Source of the DNA: Pterobdella sp. o SKG-2022
Taxonomy: Eukaryota > Annelida > Clitellata > Hirudinida > Piscicolidae
Direction: 5' to 3'
DNA length: 64,000 bases
NCBI GenBank assembly: GCA_964035795.1
Contig: OZ038320.1
Coordinates: forward strand, 29,599,160 to 29,663,159
The notes beneath the pieces are model-generated. The model searched no databases. It had not been told where the DNA came from and saw only the letters and a program-made list of their open reading frames with translations. Numbering within the stretch: the stretch's first letter is position 1; each line of letters begins with the position of its first letter. This document shows, one piece after another, positions 34,667 to 49,188 of the stretch. The position numbers were made by a program, and so were the translations under genes.

Positions 34667-37600
34667 CTGTGTGTTTGATGACGTGTTTGATGGTGTTATT
34701 TTTTGATGATATTCATTGGTGTTTCTTAAATTATTTCAAGGGTGAATTACATCAGGAAATCAAAAGCGCTTCGTTGGCTTTATAGAACTCCCAATTGAAA
34801 TAATATTTTAAAAAAGAGAAACACAATGGAAATAAATTTAGTTGATTGATACTTGAAAGCCACTGAAGCAAATGATGTATTTATTATGCAATGACATAAA
34901 CTTTCTCGGAATTCCGAGGAAACATAACAATAATCTAGCTGCATAGGCTTATTTATGGTGTAAAATAAACTTTGAAATTATACCCACATAAAATAATAAA
35001 ATGTTAAAAATGAAACAGACACACAATGTTGTAGATAGATGGTTGAGTGAATATGCTAATAGGAAGGTAATCTGCGCTCATTAGTTTTTATCAGTTATCC
35101 AATAATTCAGTTAAAATATAAATATATTTTTCTGTCTTGATACATTTCCTACATTTTTATTAAGTTTTTCTATAATTATCAATTGTTTTTATGTTCTATG
35201 ATGTTGAAATTTCTATTTTGACTCTTGTGTAGTTATATTTAGATTCTTTCTTATGTTAATTGTGGAAATATGAAAGTAATTGAAATAATTAAAAAGCAAT
35301 CATGTGGAATGAGTTTTTATGTATGAACTACTCAAATTGCCAAACTTTTCGTGTACAAAATTAATGAAAAAATTCTTCCCAATCCAGTAGTTCATATGTT
35401 TCTCAGTTGCAAAATTGATAATAATTTAATTTCAATTAATTCTTAATAACTTTTCAATTCGATGACATAAAACCTCCAATTTATTCAAGCAAGTTCAGCC
35501 ATTTATAATGACGGCGAGTGAATTCCCATAATAATAAATGCTTCAATTTAAAGCATATTGCTTTATAATAGAAAGCTATTTACCAGAAATTCATATTAAT
35601 TGTGTTTTTATTAACATTTTCACATTATTTTTTTTAAGTTTTGAATTTACATTAATATTTCTGTCTGAAGTGATCGATCAAGGGTTTATTCTGCTTTTAC
35701 ATAAGTTCCCAATTTCAAGGGTTCATTCTATGGTGCTTTCTAGAGCTTTTCCGTGTTAATCCACATTGGGTTTTAGGTTTTTTATGCTAGTTCCAATTCC
35801 ATTGATAATCTGTGCATTGGTTTTCTTTCGCTCAATCAATATTTGTGATATATGAATTCCAAAGAGTGTTTTTATGCAAACATTATAAAGTTATCTTTCA
35901 TAAATAATTTAAAAATTTATTTTTGAAGACTTTTTAAGTATTCAGTGATAGAATTTTGAAAAGTAACATTTTGAATAATACCCATTATTTTTTTGAATTT
36001 ATATCCAGTCTCAAATGATTGATCAAATGTTAATTAAGAGTTCTAAAAAAAGCGTTCAATTTTAAAAAACTATAAATTGTAAAAATCTTATATGCATATT
36101 TCAATTTGCTCATCAATCCAGCTCCTACAACCATTATAGGTCCAGTGATGAATTTAGTCGTACAATGAAATATTTGATAAATTTGTCTAGTATTATTTTA
36201 TAGAAAATTTCTAGCTTTTTTTTAACTTTTTTTTACTTTTTCCCCACTTATTAATCAATTTTTTTTATGTTTTTCATTAAGTATAAATTTGCTAATTTTT
36301 CAACAATAAATATCCCGGCCAAGCTGAGTGGTGGAAAGAATGGATTTATTGACCCAAAGCATGTGAAATGAAAGCTTCTAATGAGAAAATATGGAACTTA
36401 TTCAATACTGCGTTGAGAGATGTTGAAAGTTTAATTCAATATTTTAAGTATAAAATTAAATTAATTTAATTTGAAAAGTTTAATTTTTTTAAAAATGAAT
36501 AATTACCGTTTTGAAGATTTCAAAAAAAAATATTTTTAATATTTAATATAAATTTTTGATAAATTTTTATGCTTAAGTATTAAACACAAAATGATTAATG
36601 TTCTTTTTTAAATTGAAATTTTGAGGGTTTGAATCAACTTTTTATAGTATCTGAAATCATAGTCAAATGTTTTCAATTACTAATATTTTATTCCAAAATC
36701 CCACAGTCTTTGTTATAAACAATAATTCATAATTTTCTAGGAAAATAAAAATTTTAAATAAATATTTAAAAATTTTTTAAATTTATTTCGTATATTTTAA
36801 AAATTTGAATTAACAATCGATAAATCTTTGAATTTATTTTTAAAATTGCATTTTAAATCCAAATGCTTCAAAAACCATGTTTAAATATGAAAAGATAATT
36901 TATATAAACAAAAATTTTTAAAAATCATATAATTAGATTATTTACACAAAATTTTTTTTTATTGTACAAATAATTCTTCAACTGTTTATATATGCTCATG
37001 GTTTTCACGTAATTGATCAATTTCGAAGCCTAACACTACTAATATCAAATTTTTAATCGCTTGTATTCACCCTATTCATAATATTCTTTGTTTTGGTTTA
37101 GATTTTCACTAAGGTTGAAGAAAAGAACTTATTCCCCATTTGTTATAAAGTTAAATAATTAAATATCGAAAAAAAATTTTAATTCTATATATATATATTT
37201 TGGTTATAATTTATTTAAAATTTTTTTTACCGAAAATTTTTCAATTTAAAACGAAGCAAAGCTTAAAAATTAAAATAAATTGAAGAAATAACTTAGTTGG
37301 CCAGTTTGAACTGAGCTATAATTATCTGTTTGAAGACAACTCCCAAAAACTTGTATGAATCTTTTTTTGCGCATAAGCTACCACATAGGTTATATATAAT
37401 TAAAAAAGGCTACAGTCCAATAAAGAACGGTTAGAAGCGTGTTTATAAAATAATTTTACATACGGAAGATTGTGATGTAGCTGTTTCGGTGTGATGGACT
37501 GTACAAAAAAACCAAAAATCTTTAATTTTTAATTTAAAAATTAAGTTTAATTTAATTTATGGGGTTTTTTCTTGTATTTAGTCAATTTTATCGTACTTAG

Positions 37601-38014
37601 ACTTAGTTTCTCAGTGTATTTGCCTAATGCATGCTTTTCTGTAAATATCAGGGTGCGTGGAACTCAGTTCATCGATTTTGAATTTAACGATTTAATTGAG
37701 TTTTAAATTATTTCTCTACAGAATCCATTTCTTTAAGTTCCTTTCATGTATTTTTTTTGTATTTTGGGTTATTTCCCTTCAAATTCTTGAATAATTGCTT
37801 TTCAACTTCAAGTTTATTTCACCAAACTCAAGCAATTAAAGAGAATTGAGGAAATTAATTTATATTTTTTAACTTTGCAAACGCGGCGATAAAGAAGCAA
37901 ACTGCATGCCCGATTTCAGCCATAAAACTTTAAATTTCTATGAAAACACATTAGAATGAAGCATTAGAAAGCACCGCAACTGCTTAAGACAATAAAGTGA
38001 TAATCACTTTTTAC

Positions 38015-38090
38015 CTGTTTTTCATGTGCCTTTGGAAGCATCTCCAGGCATTTCTCACCCAGCTTTCTAATGGAAATAGATCGACAACAT
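38015..38090 (-). CDS. Candidate 76-bp internal exon, unknown
   Basis: Bounded by acceptor TTTTAAATTCTAG and donor AAACAG|GTAAAA. Two frames are open; one gives a Cys/Lys/Glu-rich peptide, the other an Arg/Trp-rich one. Its phase cannot join directly to the first lectin exon, because the needed frame contains TAG. Confidence 0.25.
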
Positions 38091-38725
38091 CTAGAATTTA
38101 AAACACACTTAATCTTAAGAATAATGTTCGAAATTTTTTTTGGAATTATGTATCGTATTTTATTAAGTTTTGGAAAAAAAAGTGACGACACGGTTATTTG
38201 AAAAAAACTTCATTTTTTGGCATTCTCATTCTAGTCGCCAGCATTGTTTCGGTTTCATACAAATGAAAAGACCCCATGTTTATATAGAAATTTTGGTAAT
38301 TTTGTGAAAATAGTTTGCTAAAAATAATCGCAAGCCTTGAAATGTTTTATCCTACAATAGAAAAAAATTTTGTTTGGACCCCAGCATAATAAAGCATTTA
38401 TTATGAATACTTTTTAACAAAAAACCTATCGTTTCGAATCAAATTAAATAAGGAACCAAATCCACTTGTTTTTCAGGTACAACCACACAGAATTTCAAAG
38501 ATAAATAATCTCCTTAAAATAAAATCAATTCTATCGGAAAATTATCATGAAAAACTAACGATTCATATTAGTACTCAATACATTACAGAAACTGCCGCGT
38601 GTGTTATACTTCTAATGCTTTGAGAACACAATGGAAGCCAGTGTGGATCATTCCATCTCATGACTCACACGACTTTTTATGCCTGATTAGCAATTTCATT
38701 GCAACATAAATCTAATCTATTTTAG

Positions 38726-38771
38726 CGCCCACGCAACAGTACTTCACACCTGCTGGCGTTACGTTTGTAAG
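38726..38771 (+). CDS. Candidate 46-bp microexon, unknown
   Basis: Flanked by AATCTATTTTAG and a strong donor GTAAG|GTGAGA inside a GC-rich block. One frame reads PTQQYFTPAGVTFV. No neighbours with matching phase were found, so it may only mimic an exon. Confidence 0.2.
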
Positions 38772-41700
38772 GTGAGAAGTTGGGGAGGGAAACAACCATT
38801 TGTCCGAACGCTTTGTCGTTTTAGTGTGTTTGAGGTACTTTGATTTTTTTAAAAATTCATGATATATTAAAAATTTTTTTCAATTTTCCAAAAAAATGTG
38901 AGTCAAAACACCTTTTGAAAGTTTGAAAAAAATTGATTAAAAATGGAAAAAGAAGTTAGAATAAAGAGTTTAAGATGTATAATGCCACCCAAGCAATGAA
39001 CCTTTGGATATAAAAAAACCATAAAAGGAAGGATGCGACAATAAAATGGTAGCAAACACGTGGATCGTGTCTCAATATATATCAGAACTATTATCTCGTA
39101 AAAGTGATTGTATCCAACAGAAAACTCTTCGTGTTTTTTCATTTTAAATTTAAATTTTTACTCAATTTTTATTGTTTTATCTACAAATAACTCTCTAAGA
39201 AACCTCATTGTTTTAAACAAAAGATTCTCTAGTTCAAAGTTTCTTTAAAAATCATTTGAAAGGTGTTTCTATTTGCAAAAAACATTAATTTTCTTTTAAC
39301 TTGTTAAAGTTAAGAGTGTTTTTTAAGCAAGGGTAAGTTACTAAAACAAGCACATAGCGTCACGAGAATAAAGATATCAAAGCCACAAGTTGCAGACGTT
39401 TGCAAGTCTAGCAGCCTTTTATGCTTTTTAAAAGTCAACTTCAAATTGAAAAGCATAACAGCAATTTTTGCACTTTGCTTTTACGACGTAATAGAAATAT
39501 GGCGATGAGAGGAAAACACGATATACAAATTTGTCCGGAGAAATTAAGAAAAGAATGCCTAGAACATTGGGGCTTTTAATTCCCGCTACACATGCCTCAT
39601 TTGCTCGCCCCTATCTCACTGCTTGAAGTCCTCTGTAGATATTTTTTTGTCTCCAAGTACTTAACTGTGTAGAAAATTTTTTTTCACATTTTTACTAATC
39701 GAATAAAACGTCTTAAAGACCAAACAGGAATGAAATCTTGGTTTCTGTGAGAACGAGTCTCGTGTGAGTTTTAATTCAGAGTGGTGAGAGGAGCAAATGC
39801 TTTAAAGCAAGCACATATCCACTTTGGAAACATTCAATCATCCAGCAACAGTTCCAAGGATTCATTCAAATTGAAACATCAAACTTAAAGAAATTTGCCA
39901 TTTGCTCCAAAATGACTCTTTGCGAGATTAAATCTCCTCCAATTTGACATATAACTAGTTATATTGTGCACTTGAAATAATATTAATTACATCCTATAGC
40001 TACATTGAAATAGAAAACTTATCAAATAATCTATTTTTAATTTCACGAATTAGAGAATTAGTTTCAATTTTGAAGAAAGGGCAACTTTTAATATAATCAT
40101 GTACTGTTGTGTTCTTTTGAGTTTTGCACTCTTTAATCCATTTTTTTGATGAAAGGTTTAGTTTTATTAAAAATTTTTCAATTTTAGCATGATTAGTTTT
40201 TACGAACCTGGAAATTAATTAAAATTTTCACAGAAAATTTTTCATTGAAAGCTCAAAACCTTTCAAATAAATGGGTTTCATAGCTTGAAAAACTTAATGA
40301 CGCATTCAGAGATGCTAAATAAAACATCTCCAAATTTTCATCAAAATCAAAAATGAAGAAAAGGCATTTTTGTACAATTATAGATTTGAATTTTAACATT
40401 GAATAATACTTACTTTGAACATAGAAAAAATCTGATAAAAATGGTATGCTCTAAAAACCAAACATCTTTTTTAAATAGAAAACATTTTTAACTAACATAA
40501 AACGCGGCATACGAGCAAGATTATAGTTTTAAGCTCAATAAATTATAATTTATTTGCTTCGATATATCTTTCGCAAGCTTTCATTAAGTTCGCGTAAATC
40601 ATTTTCCATATTCAATGAAGGAAAGGATAGCGGATGAATATATCATATTTCACATGTCTTGACTTTCTTCTCTGCTAAAACATCTTGCTAGCATTTTATG
40701 TTACAGTTCAATTCTGTTTAACAAATTTCAATGTTGGATCACCACATTGAGATTTAATACAGCTTGAAATTTTTTTTCAAATTAAGCAATAAATTTGTAA
40801 AGTTTCATCAAATTTCAATAAAGTAACTTCCTTAAATTTAGAGTTTTTCACTCAGTGTTATTACTTTCGCAAGGAAATCCAAATAGAAGAATGATTGCTT
40901 CTCGACAAGGAAGGTCTTTATGAAAAAGTTTTAATGAAATTTTCTGTAAATTCAAAAAAGTTAAATCTGTAATTAACATAGTTTTTTGGATTTATTTTCA
41001 AACTACCGAGGTTTTTGGGGATTTTAATCTGTTTTCTTGTCGAATTTCGTACATTTAAGAACCTAAAATTGTTATAACTTTAAAAACCCACTTTCAAAAA
41101 TATAAATGTAATTTAAATTTGATTGAATATCCCTCTTGACTAAACTCTTCTGCAAAAATACAAGCACAAAATCCAAATAATATTAGAAGTGATGCGATTT
41201 AATAAATCGTTCTTGAAATGGGCCATGTGGATATAACAAAGCTTCGAAAAATCCATTTAAACCGGTAGTGGCTTGTATTGTAAGGTTTCAAATACAAGAA
41301 ATCTTCATGAAACTCAGTTTAAAACATTTGCTATAATTTGAGCTAAAAACTAAGCTTGAGTAAGGTGTCATGGTCGCTTTGGTAGATCTTTACAAATGAC
41401 ATTTTAAAGAGTTAATTTCAATTGAACAAAGATAAAATGTCTTCATGATCAGCCTGTTAATCTACGAATAAAAAGGCAAAAAATAAAACAAAGGTGTTAA
41501 GAAATATCAGATAAAATATTTGATGAATAAAATCTATAGTCATAAGGTAGTATGAAATGATACGATAATATATAATACAGGATAAGAATATGGCATTACA
41601 AAGCCAAAACAGTTGTTTCGGTAGCTAGTTAGGGCAAGTAATGCAAAGAATTTATCAATTAATCTTAGAAAAAATTTTAGAAATACTGTGAAAAGAACAT

Positions 41701-44700
41701 AAAATTTTTGGAAATTAGTTTGGAAAATTAAAAAGTGTATATTACAAAAATCCTGGTGAGAAATTGAGATGTTGAAAAGGTTTATATACATCATATTTTT
41801 TATTCTGGTCATTGGCTCACACAACCATAGGCAATAATTCTACTCACATAAAAATTATTGATTTCAATTTTAATGATTAAAAAAAATTTAAGTTGATTCA
41901 AATTTTGAATTTAACTTGAAGATAATTTTGGCTTTGTGTTTAGAATTACATCGTGTCTTTTTACCTAGTGTAGGTGTGGCACAAAAAATGTATGTTTCGA
42001 AAAATTTTCTTTATAATTTTGAAGCATGTTTTAAAAATTAAACAAAAAACATTTGATAAAAATATTTAAAAAGTAGAACAATTTTTTTCTTTGTTTTTTG
42101 TGGCAAGTTTTGAAGTTTTTCCTTTAGATATCAAATGGAACAAGAGATGATGGTGAAAACGTCAAGCAAGCTGTTAAAAATGTAATAAAACGAGTTCAAA
42201 ATTATAAAAAAAACATTCAACATTTTGATTTTTCAGTTTTTTCATTAACTGACTTTTTCTATATTAATAAGTTACTACAAAACTTTCAAATGGCTCTTAA
42301 CTGTCGGCAGAGGAGCCATTTAAACACAGTTACAAATGCAAAAATTTCCACTAAAATTCAAAAAATAATTCAAAATAGATTTCCACGTTCAATTTACTTC
42401 AAACTTAAACTCTAACTGTTGAGATGAACTTTCAAATGATTTCGCATATAGATTATTCAAATACTCCTGCATGAAAAACATTTGAAAAACTTGGCTCTCA
42501 CATATACTTGAAAATGAGTAATGAGACAACGTGTCGAAGAATGGAAATGCGAATTTAAATGATTAAACTGATCCTTAAATAAAGAGCAACTGCCAATAAG
42601 ACCGGGGTCATTTGGGTAGAAAGGTTTCCTCTCAATGTCTCTTTCAAAAATAAAAAGAAAATAAAAACTCAAATATTTATTCAAATGAAAAATGCTTTTT
42701 GAAATTACTGTGAAAATAGACATTAAAAAATTTTTTTTGTAATAAATTTTATTTTCATTATAATTTTTTCTGCATCAAAACGTTTAACTTTAATTAGTTA
42801 TGCTAAATGGCCCGACCACGTTTGATTATGATACGCAGTAATAACCCGAAAACGAAAACTTGTCATTTTATGGATCATTTCATATCGAATTGAACCATAA
42901 GTAATATTTTAAAACTATGTATTCATCTTTTTCATAATTAACTGAATTCATAATGAGGTAGATCTTCAAGAATTATATTCTGACCCTGATTAGGGCTTCA
43001 CTGAATAATGATGACCCAAAATTTCAACTGATTAGAAACGGAAAAGTCTATAAAAAATATCTTTTATTAAAAAGAGAATTAAATTATGAAAGAAGTGATT
43101 CGTTATCTTATTTTAAAATATTATAGGAAGTGATTGTTGAAGAGTAATTGTATAAAGGCATGCCATGCAGCAAAGCGATTTGAATGCGGCTTTTCCAGGG
43201 AGTATTTTCAATTTTATTACAGCAGAAAAAATAAAATTTTGTTGTTAAAGTTTTTTATAATCTCTAACCGTGGGAATGAAAATTTTCTAAGTTGCTTTTT
43301 ACATTTTAAAACTCACTCATGCATGAGGATTCTGAGTATACCGCCATGCATTTGAGCATTTGACAATATATATTCTACAAGTGAGAAATTATAAAATTAT
43401 TGGAATATTTCAAAAGTTGATTTTTACAATTTTAAACCTTGCTTTGTAGAAAATGTCACAAGAAACAAATGCGTATATCAAACAAATAACCGTTTCAAAT
43501 TTTAAATGAGCCTTCAAAAAGACACATAAAAAATATTCCCATATAAAAATAAACCTTGGAGAGTTTATGAATGAAACAAACGGGGACATCTCGAATCTGG
43601 GTGTAATCAGCGCATATTTGAAAGGTATAGAAAAAAGGCAGATCGACTTACAATCAATATAAGGAAAAATGTATTGCTGTTTATCACGTGACGAAAATTA
43701 GAATTTTGATTGGTGCACTGAGTTATTGCATGGATAGTTCAAGAATTGTCGAGTAAGCTTCGTGAGGGTTTCTGATAAATAAAGAGATTCTTGTTTTTCG
43801 AGGTTTTTGGGAGTTTAAAAGTAGAATAGATTCAATTTGCAGGGTAGTGCCTAACTAATAGTGGAGTTTATGGAGAATAAGTGATAAACCGAAAATGAAA
43901 AAAGCTTTGTGAAGTATTATCGAGTTTACTTTCAATTTGAGACTAAAAAACGGTAAAAAACTTGAAAGCACAAACTATTTAAAAGGCCAGAAAAATAAAA
44001 CAGTATTCAAATAGAGATTTATAATAGGTAACTGTTCTGGGTGGTTGAACAGGATATATGGCTACGCAGAGAAGGATTAATGTGGGATTTCTGTTGCAAA
44101 AGATGTCGTTTCTCGCTCCACCAGAGCCAAAAAAGAATCAACAAATAGTTTTTATTTTTTATTTTTGAAATATTTTTTTTCAACAAATTATTTTAGATTC
44201 TTGGTTGTTTTTGCATAAGGTTAATGTTGTATTTTGTCTTTCAACCATGAAAAAAATTTTTTGGAAGGTGATTTGAAGACGACATTTTTTTTTCTCGTTC
44301 ACATCTTGCCTACCAACCCAAGATGTCAAGTATTTTCTAATTTTTGCAACCTTTTTCGTGAAAAGCGGTTATTTTCAAAAGTTTAACTTGCTGAAAATTA
44401 TAAAAACTTCAAAATTCGGAATAAAGATTTAGGTTCGCAAACGATAATTGAAATAGTAAAAAACTCAAATCTGAAAGGATGGCTCAAAAGTTTTGAAACA
44501 TCTTTTTTACAACAACAGCAAATCTAAAAAATCGTTGAGCGATGGAGTTATTACGAGTGGCTTAAAGAGCAAAACAATAAAAAATTTATAAAAATTGGCC
44601 TCCTAAATATTGAGTTTTTAAAAAATTTTCAAAAACATTAAAATTACTTTTTCAATATATTCGCGAAAAAAAAATGTAAATATAAAAAATATTATTATTA

Positions 44701-44739
44701 GTCTAAAAAACTTTAGAGTGAAAATAAAAAATTAAGCTA

Positions 44740-45130
44740 ATAGTGAAGTAGGGGCTATCAGAGAGAGAGAGAACTGTAATGTAAGAGACAAAGGCCTTTA
44801 TGACGATTTACTGCCCAAACAACAATGGCCAATGTTTTACTGTTTTTTCACACATTATCACACAAAAATCTACAAATTCGCTTGGCAACAAGCGTTTTTG
44901 TGATAACTTTTTGTGTAATAATTAAAAACCTTCTGCTTTATGGGCCTTTTGTGTGGCAGCGCTTAGAGGGTGGAGATTAGCATGGAAGTTAATGATACTT
45001 GTGTCAAAAACTGTCTGAAAACATTTAAGGCTTAATTAATTCATTATTTTCATGTCAAGTTTCTAATCTGCCTGCAGATATTTCCACACAGCACTGCGAT
45101 TTATGGCTGCGGTTTACGGTTGTGGCTGGT
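44740..45130. promoter_or_regulatory. Candidate regulatory block with long hairpin
   Basis: GC-richer than its surroundings. It contains SOX-like AACAATGG (44821) and GACAAAGG (44787), a TTAATTAATTCA homeobox-type site, and RUNX-like TGCGGTTTAC. Positions 44855-44868 and 44895-44906 are inverted repeats around a perfect CGCTTG-GCAA-CAAGCG stem. Function is inferred only from composition and words. Confidence 0.35.
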
Positions 45131-45396
45131 AATGCTTTTTTGAGAGTTTTGAAAGTTTTTTAATTAATTTTATACATTTTCAAAATTTTCAAAAGTTTTT
45201 ATAAAAGTGTATTACCTCAAATTTTTTTATAATTTGGTTTATTTATGCGAACAAATATGACGAGAACAGTGAATAGGACGTTTAAAGTATTATTGCTTTA
45301 AAATTTAAACACAAAATTTTTGGACAGAATAAGAATCATAAAGTGTAATTAACTTTATTGAACGTACCTTTAGTGTGAGTGAGAAAGGGGAAAAAG

Positions 45397-45485
45397 ATGA
45401 AGATAATAAAATTATTTAAGAAAATCAATTTGAGTCTTTTTGAGCCCATTCCACCAGCATTGGTGCTACATTATTTCGTTGGGAG
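45397..45485 (+). CDS. Candidate 5' coding exon, unknown
   Basis: ATG 45397 in a fair context (AAAAAGATGA) begins 29 codons (ending PPALVLHYFVG). They run to a strong donor GGGAG|GTGAGT in phase 2. No following exon was found. An alternative is that the donor mimics a splice site within a GC-rich regulatory stretch. Confidence 0.25.
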
Positions 45486-47280
45486 GTGAGTGTTATTTAT
45501 AGACTCGATGCGGTGTCTTTCTCCCCTTTTGGTTTGCACACCTTTTGACGTAGCAGTTTCTATGAATGGTCAGAAGTTTATTTATTTTTTCTTTATTTCA
45601 TAACAGATTGAATTTTAGAAAAAAAAATTCACTTTAAAACTAAAAGTGAAGTGAAATGTAATTTTATGAAATTAATTTGTTTTCAAAATAAGTTATATTG
45701 TCCATAATTCTTGTGAATAACGTTATACAAATGCACTCGAAAAGTAAAACTTCAAAATTATCCTTTTGAACTTTTGATAGCACCCAAAACGTTTGAATCA
45801 GAACATTAAACGATAAAATAATGAAACAAACTTTAGTGCAAAACTTTGAAGCATCTCAAAACAATAGATTAAACTATAATTCTATTCATGTACCACTAAC
45901 TAACATAGAAATTTTTAAGTTTCTTCAACTGTTCCGACAATCAATTACAGCTTTTCTTTCAGAAATAACTTTTCTATTTTCGTTGAATATTGATAAAAAA
46001 TCTTGAAAAAGAGAAACAAACTCAATTAGATTTGAAAAAACTTTAGAAAACAAACTTGAATTCTAGGCATACATTGGTATGAATGCTCTGACAGAAGATG
46101 GATTGTATGGTAAAATACTAGAAACTAAACAAGAGGAAAACGTTTAAGTTTAAGTAAAAAAGAGGATTTAGGAAAAATAAATATGTTATGCTAAATTTAT
46201 AAAAAAAATTTTTTTCCGAGTGTTTTCGCCTGGAATACATCAAGATTACTAATTTTAAACATGTAAAAAATTTAGTTTTTTATATTTTTCAAAAAAATAC
46301 ATTATAATCAATGAATAAATCAATTTAAAACATTCTGAAACTGATAAAGTTTCTTGAAAAATAATAAAAACCAACATATCTCTACAAAATTATTGGTTTC
46401 AAAGTTGATCACGCCTAAATTAAATGTTACAAGCCAATGCAAACCCACCCACCCACCTAACCTTATTTGATTTTACCCTTCATTCAATCTTGGAATTCAG
46501 TCGGTTCATTCATTATTTCAGCAGACGTACATTGTTTATTTTTTGAATTAATATTTAATTTTTTTTTGTGCTTATCTTCAATAGCCGAATTATTTGTTCA
46601 GATTTATTTTATATTGAAACATTTCAAGTGTCTTTCAGCTTCTTTATTCAGTCGGATTCCAAGTTTAAAAATTCAAAACTATTTTAATTTGAAAGTTATC
46701 ATGTTTATTTATTTTAAATTTATTAAAATAGTTCCAAAAAATTAAATTTAATTTTTTTCACACAAATCTAACTCCCATGATTAATTATATTAAAAGTTAC
46801 TTTGAATATTCATTCCCCCTACGTAATTAACTTATCCTATCTATAAATCCTCCTATAATCTTCAAAGTACGAAACCTAAAAAACTTCATAACAACTAAAC
46901 AGTTATCTCAAAAGTTTTGTCTCATTGAAAACAATACTTCCACAAGAGTGATAACCCAACAGTAACACAACCTTCACAGAATCCTCAGCTATATATCCTT
47001 GCTTCTCTCCCCTTTATGTCGTCCTACCGTGAGTTGTATGATTTCAATGCAACTTGTCGAATATATTTTGTTGATTTTTTTTCTCAATAGTTAATAGTTT
47101 CAGGGTTGAAACTGATTTTTTCTTCGTTTTTTGTTCCAAGTGATCGTCAAGTTTTCAATTGAAGGCAAAAAACATGAAAGTTAAGTCTTCTGTTTCAATC
47201 GAACAAATCAATGCTTCCGAAAAAGAAAATTTTAAAAAATTATGATGAACATCATTTTTTCTTTTATTTTTTTTAATCAT

Positions 47281-47390
47281 TTTGATAATCACTATCATCA
47301 TCATCATCAGCATCATCATCATCCTCGTCATCATCATCATCATCATCATTACCATCATCATCATTCTCATCCTCATCATCATCTCTTCTG
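47281..47390. repeat. (CAT)n microsatellite
   Basis: About 110 bp of CAT/CAC triplets with occasional CAG, CTC and TAC variants. It generates spurious His-, Met- and Asp-rich open frames on both strands. Confidence 0.97.
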
Positions 47391-48936
47391 TAGTAACACG
47401 CCTCTTTTAAGGATTTTACACAGAGAAAATTGCATTGAAGATTTAGTTTTTCATTTACATTTTTAAAATTTGTGTTTAGCAATTGTAATGGTGTGTTAGT
47501 TTTTAATTGGTTATTGATTTAAAAATAAATTTCATTTTGAATCCCAATACCCATTCTTTCTACCTCAGAACTTGTTGTTGGACATTCAAAATGAATTTCA
47601 TTCAAAAATGAGTGAACAGAATCTATTTTTATGAAATTGAAAACGCTTGGTGTTGTTGCTATTCATTTTGTTGCTTCTTCAATTATTTTTTATACTTCCC
47701 GCAGCTGTCTTTGCATATAAAACTAAAACCATTGCGAATCATTAACGCTGCTTTAATTATAAAACTAAAATCGAACCATCAAGGTTTTATGTGTGAAATG
47801 TTCTAAAAACTAAAATTTTCTACTCCTTGAGTTACGCATGCTACAATACATATTTAGAAGCTTTAATGATATTTTCATACCATGCAATCTATCAATAGCA
47901 AAATCACTTGGAATAGTTGATTATAAGAAGATTCAAATAAACAATCTAATCCTTTGTTGAATGGAATGTGATGGAAAAGATACACAAAACAACTGACACA
48001 ACAAATGTTCCTTTAATTTTTTAACAACCTTCTACCCTGTAACAATTTGAATATAAAACACACGATTAATTTCGCCTTTCCCGTTACTTTCATTAGTGAA
48101 TTTTTTTTTTGGAAATCTAATAAAACCAAAAAACGCCAAAACTCAAAGTTTAAAAATAAAAAAAAACTGAAGATGGAAACTATTCCACATTCTCTATCGT
48201 ACATTCAATTTTAGAGAAGGGTTTGCTTGTTAGAACAAGCAGTCGGATTCAATCTAGAATCATCCGTGGCAAATCTCAAGAGATATGTAAGCAGCAAACA
48301 GAAATTTTTTTGATTTTATACAAGGTTCGTTTGCATATAAACTTTAAATCATCCATATAAAACCTTCAGGCTTCCCCCGGGCGCCATTTAAGAAAGCGCT
48401 CGTATTTAGTGAGAAGTTGCCAAAAAATTGAAAATTTTTTCAAAAAAGTTTGTTTAAACTTTTGATTGAAAAATGTTCGTAAAGTCTGAGTTTTGTTTCT
48501 CTAATCAGATTTGACAGCCAAGAGACAACTTTCGTATACAAAATTTTCCATTTTGTTTTTGTAATCCCGTTTTCCAATTTAAAGTGATCCCTTTTCAAAA
48601 TTAACCATATTATCTTCTCTACGCACTAATAGCAAGCATCATTCAAGAAGCTAGAAGTGATATTTTAAATTAAAGGGAAGTTTTTAAAGAAGCCATTCGT
48701 CAGAAAGATAAATCACTTATTAACGAAGCTAATCCGTGATTTGTGAATATTTGAATTTACAATGCATTCTCTTCTTTCATAGATTAATTTGTTGAGATTA
48801 TTTAACTATTTCAAATTTTTTTAATTGGATTTTAGACTTTCGACTGTAAATCAATGATGATCTTCAGGAATAATACAAAAGTCTAATTCAAAATAAACAC
48901 TGAATTTATTGTAATTCATGTAAAATAGATTGAAAA

Positions 48937-49188
48937 TTGATAGAAAATCGCGGTAAAATCTATCATCTGTTCCAAGCTTCCTTGCTCAAACACAGACTTC
49001 CTTTTTTCAAAAGTTTCAAGAATGGCAAACTCCATATGATTTATCTTAGAACTAAAGTATATTCATTCGAAGAAAAACCCTTTTGTAAAGCAAAACTCAA
49101 TATAGGAAAGGTCGGAATAATAACTGCAGAAGCTGAATTAAAATTAAATACACTGACATCGAACGCGAAGGCGTGTAATTTCAGATAG
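48937..49188 (+). CDS. Open frame of about 83 codons, unknown (low support)
   Basis: The frame is open without an early ATG (the first ATG is internal), so it would have to be an exon. Codon use in the second half (GGAAAGGTC, ACTGCAGAAGCTGAA, GCGAAGGCG) is unusual for the background. No domain is seen, and length is near chance expectation. Confidence 0.15.
   Translation: MIENRGKIYHLFQASLLKHRLPFFKSFKNGKLHMIYLRTKVYSFEEKPFCKAKLNIGKVGIITAEAELKLNTLTSNAKACNFR

Noticed and set aside
47155..47482. His-, Met- or Asp-rich proteins
   Set aside because: Products of the CAT microsatellite in all frames.
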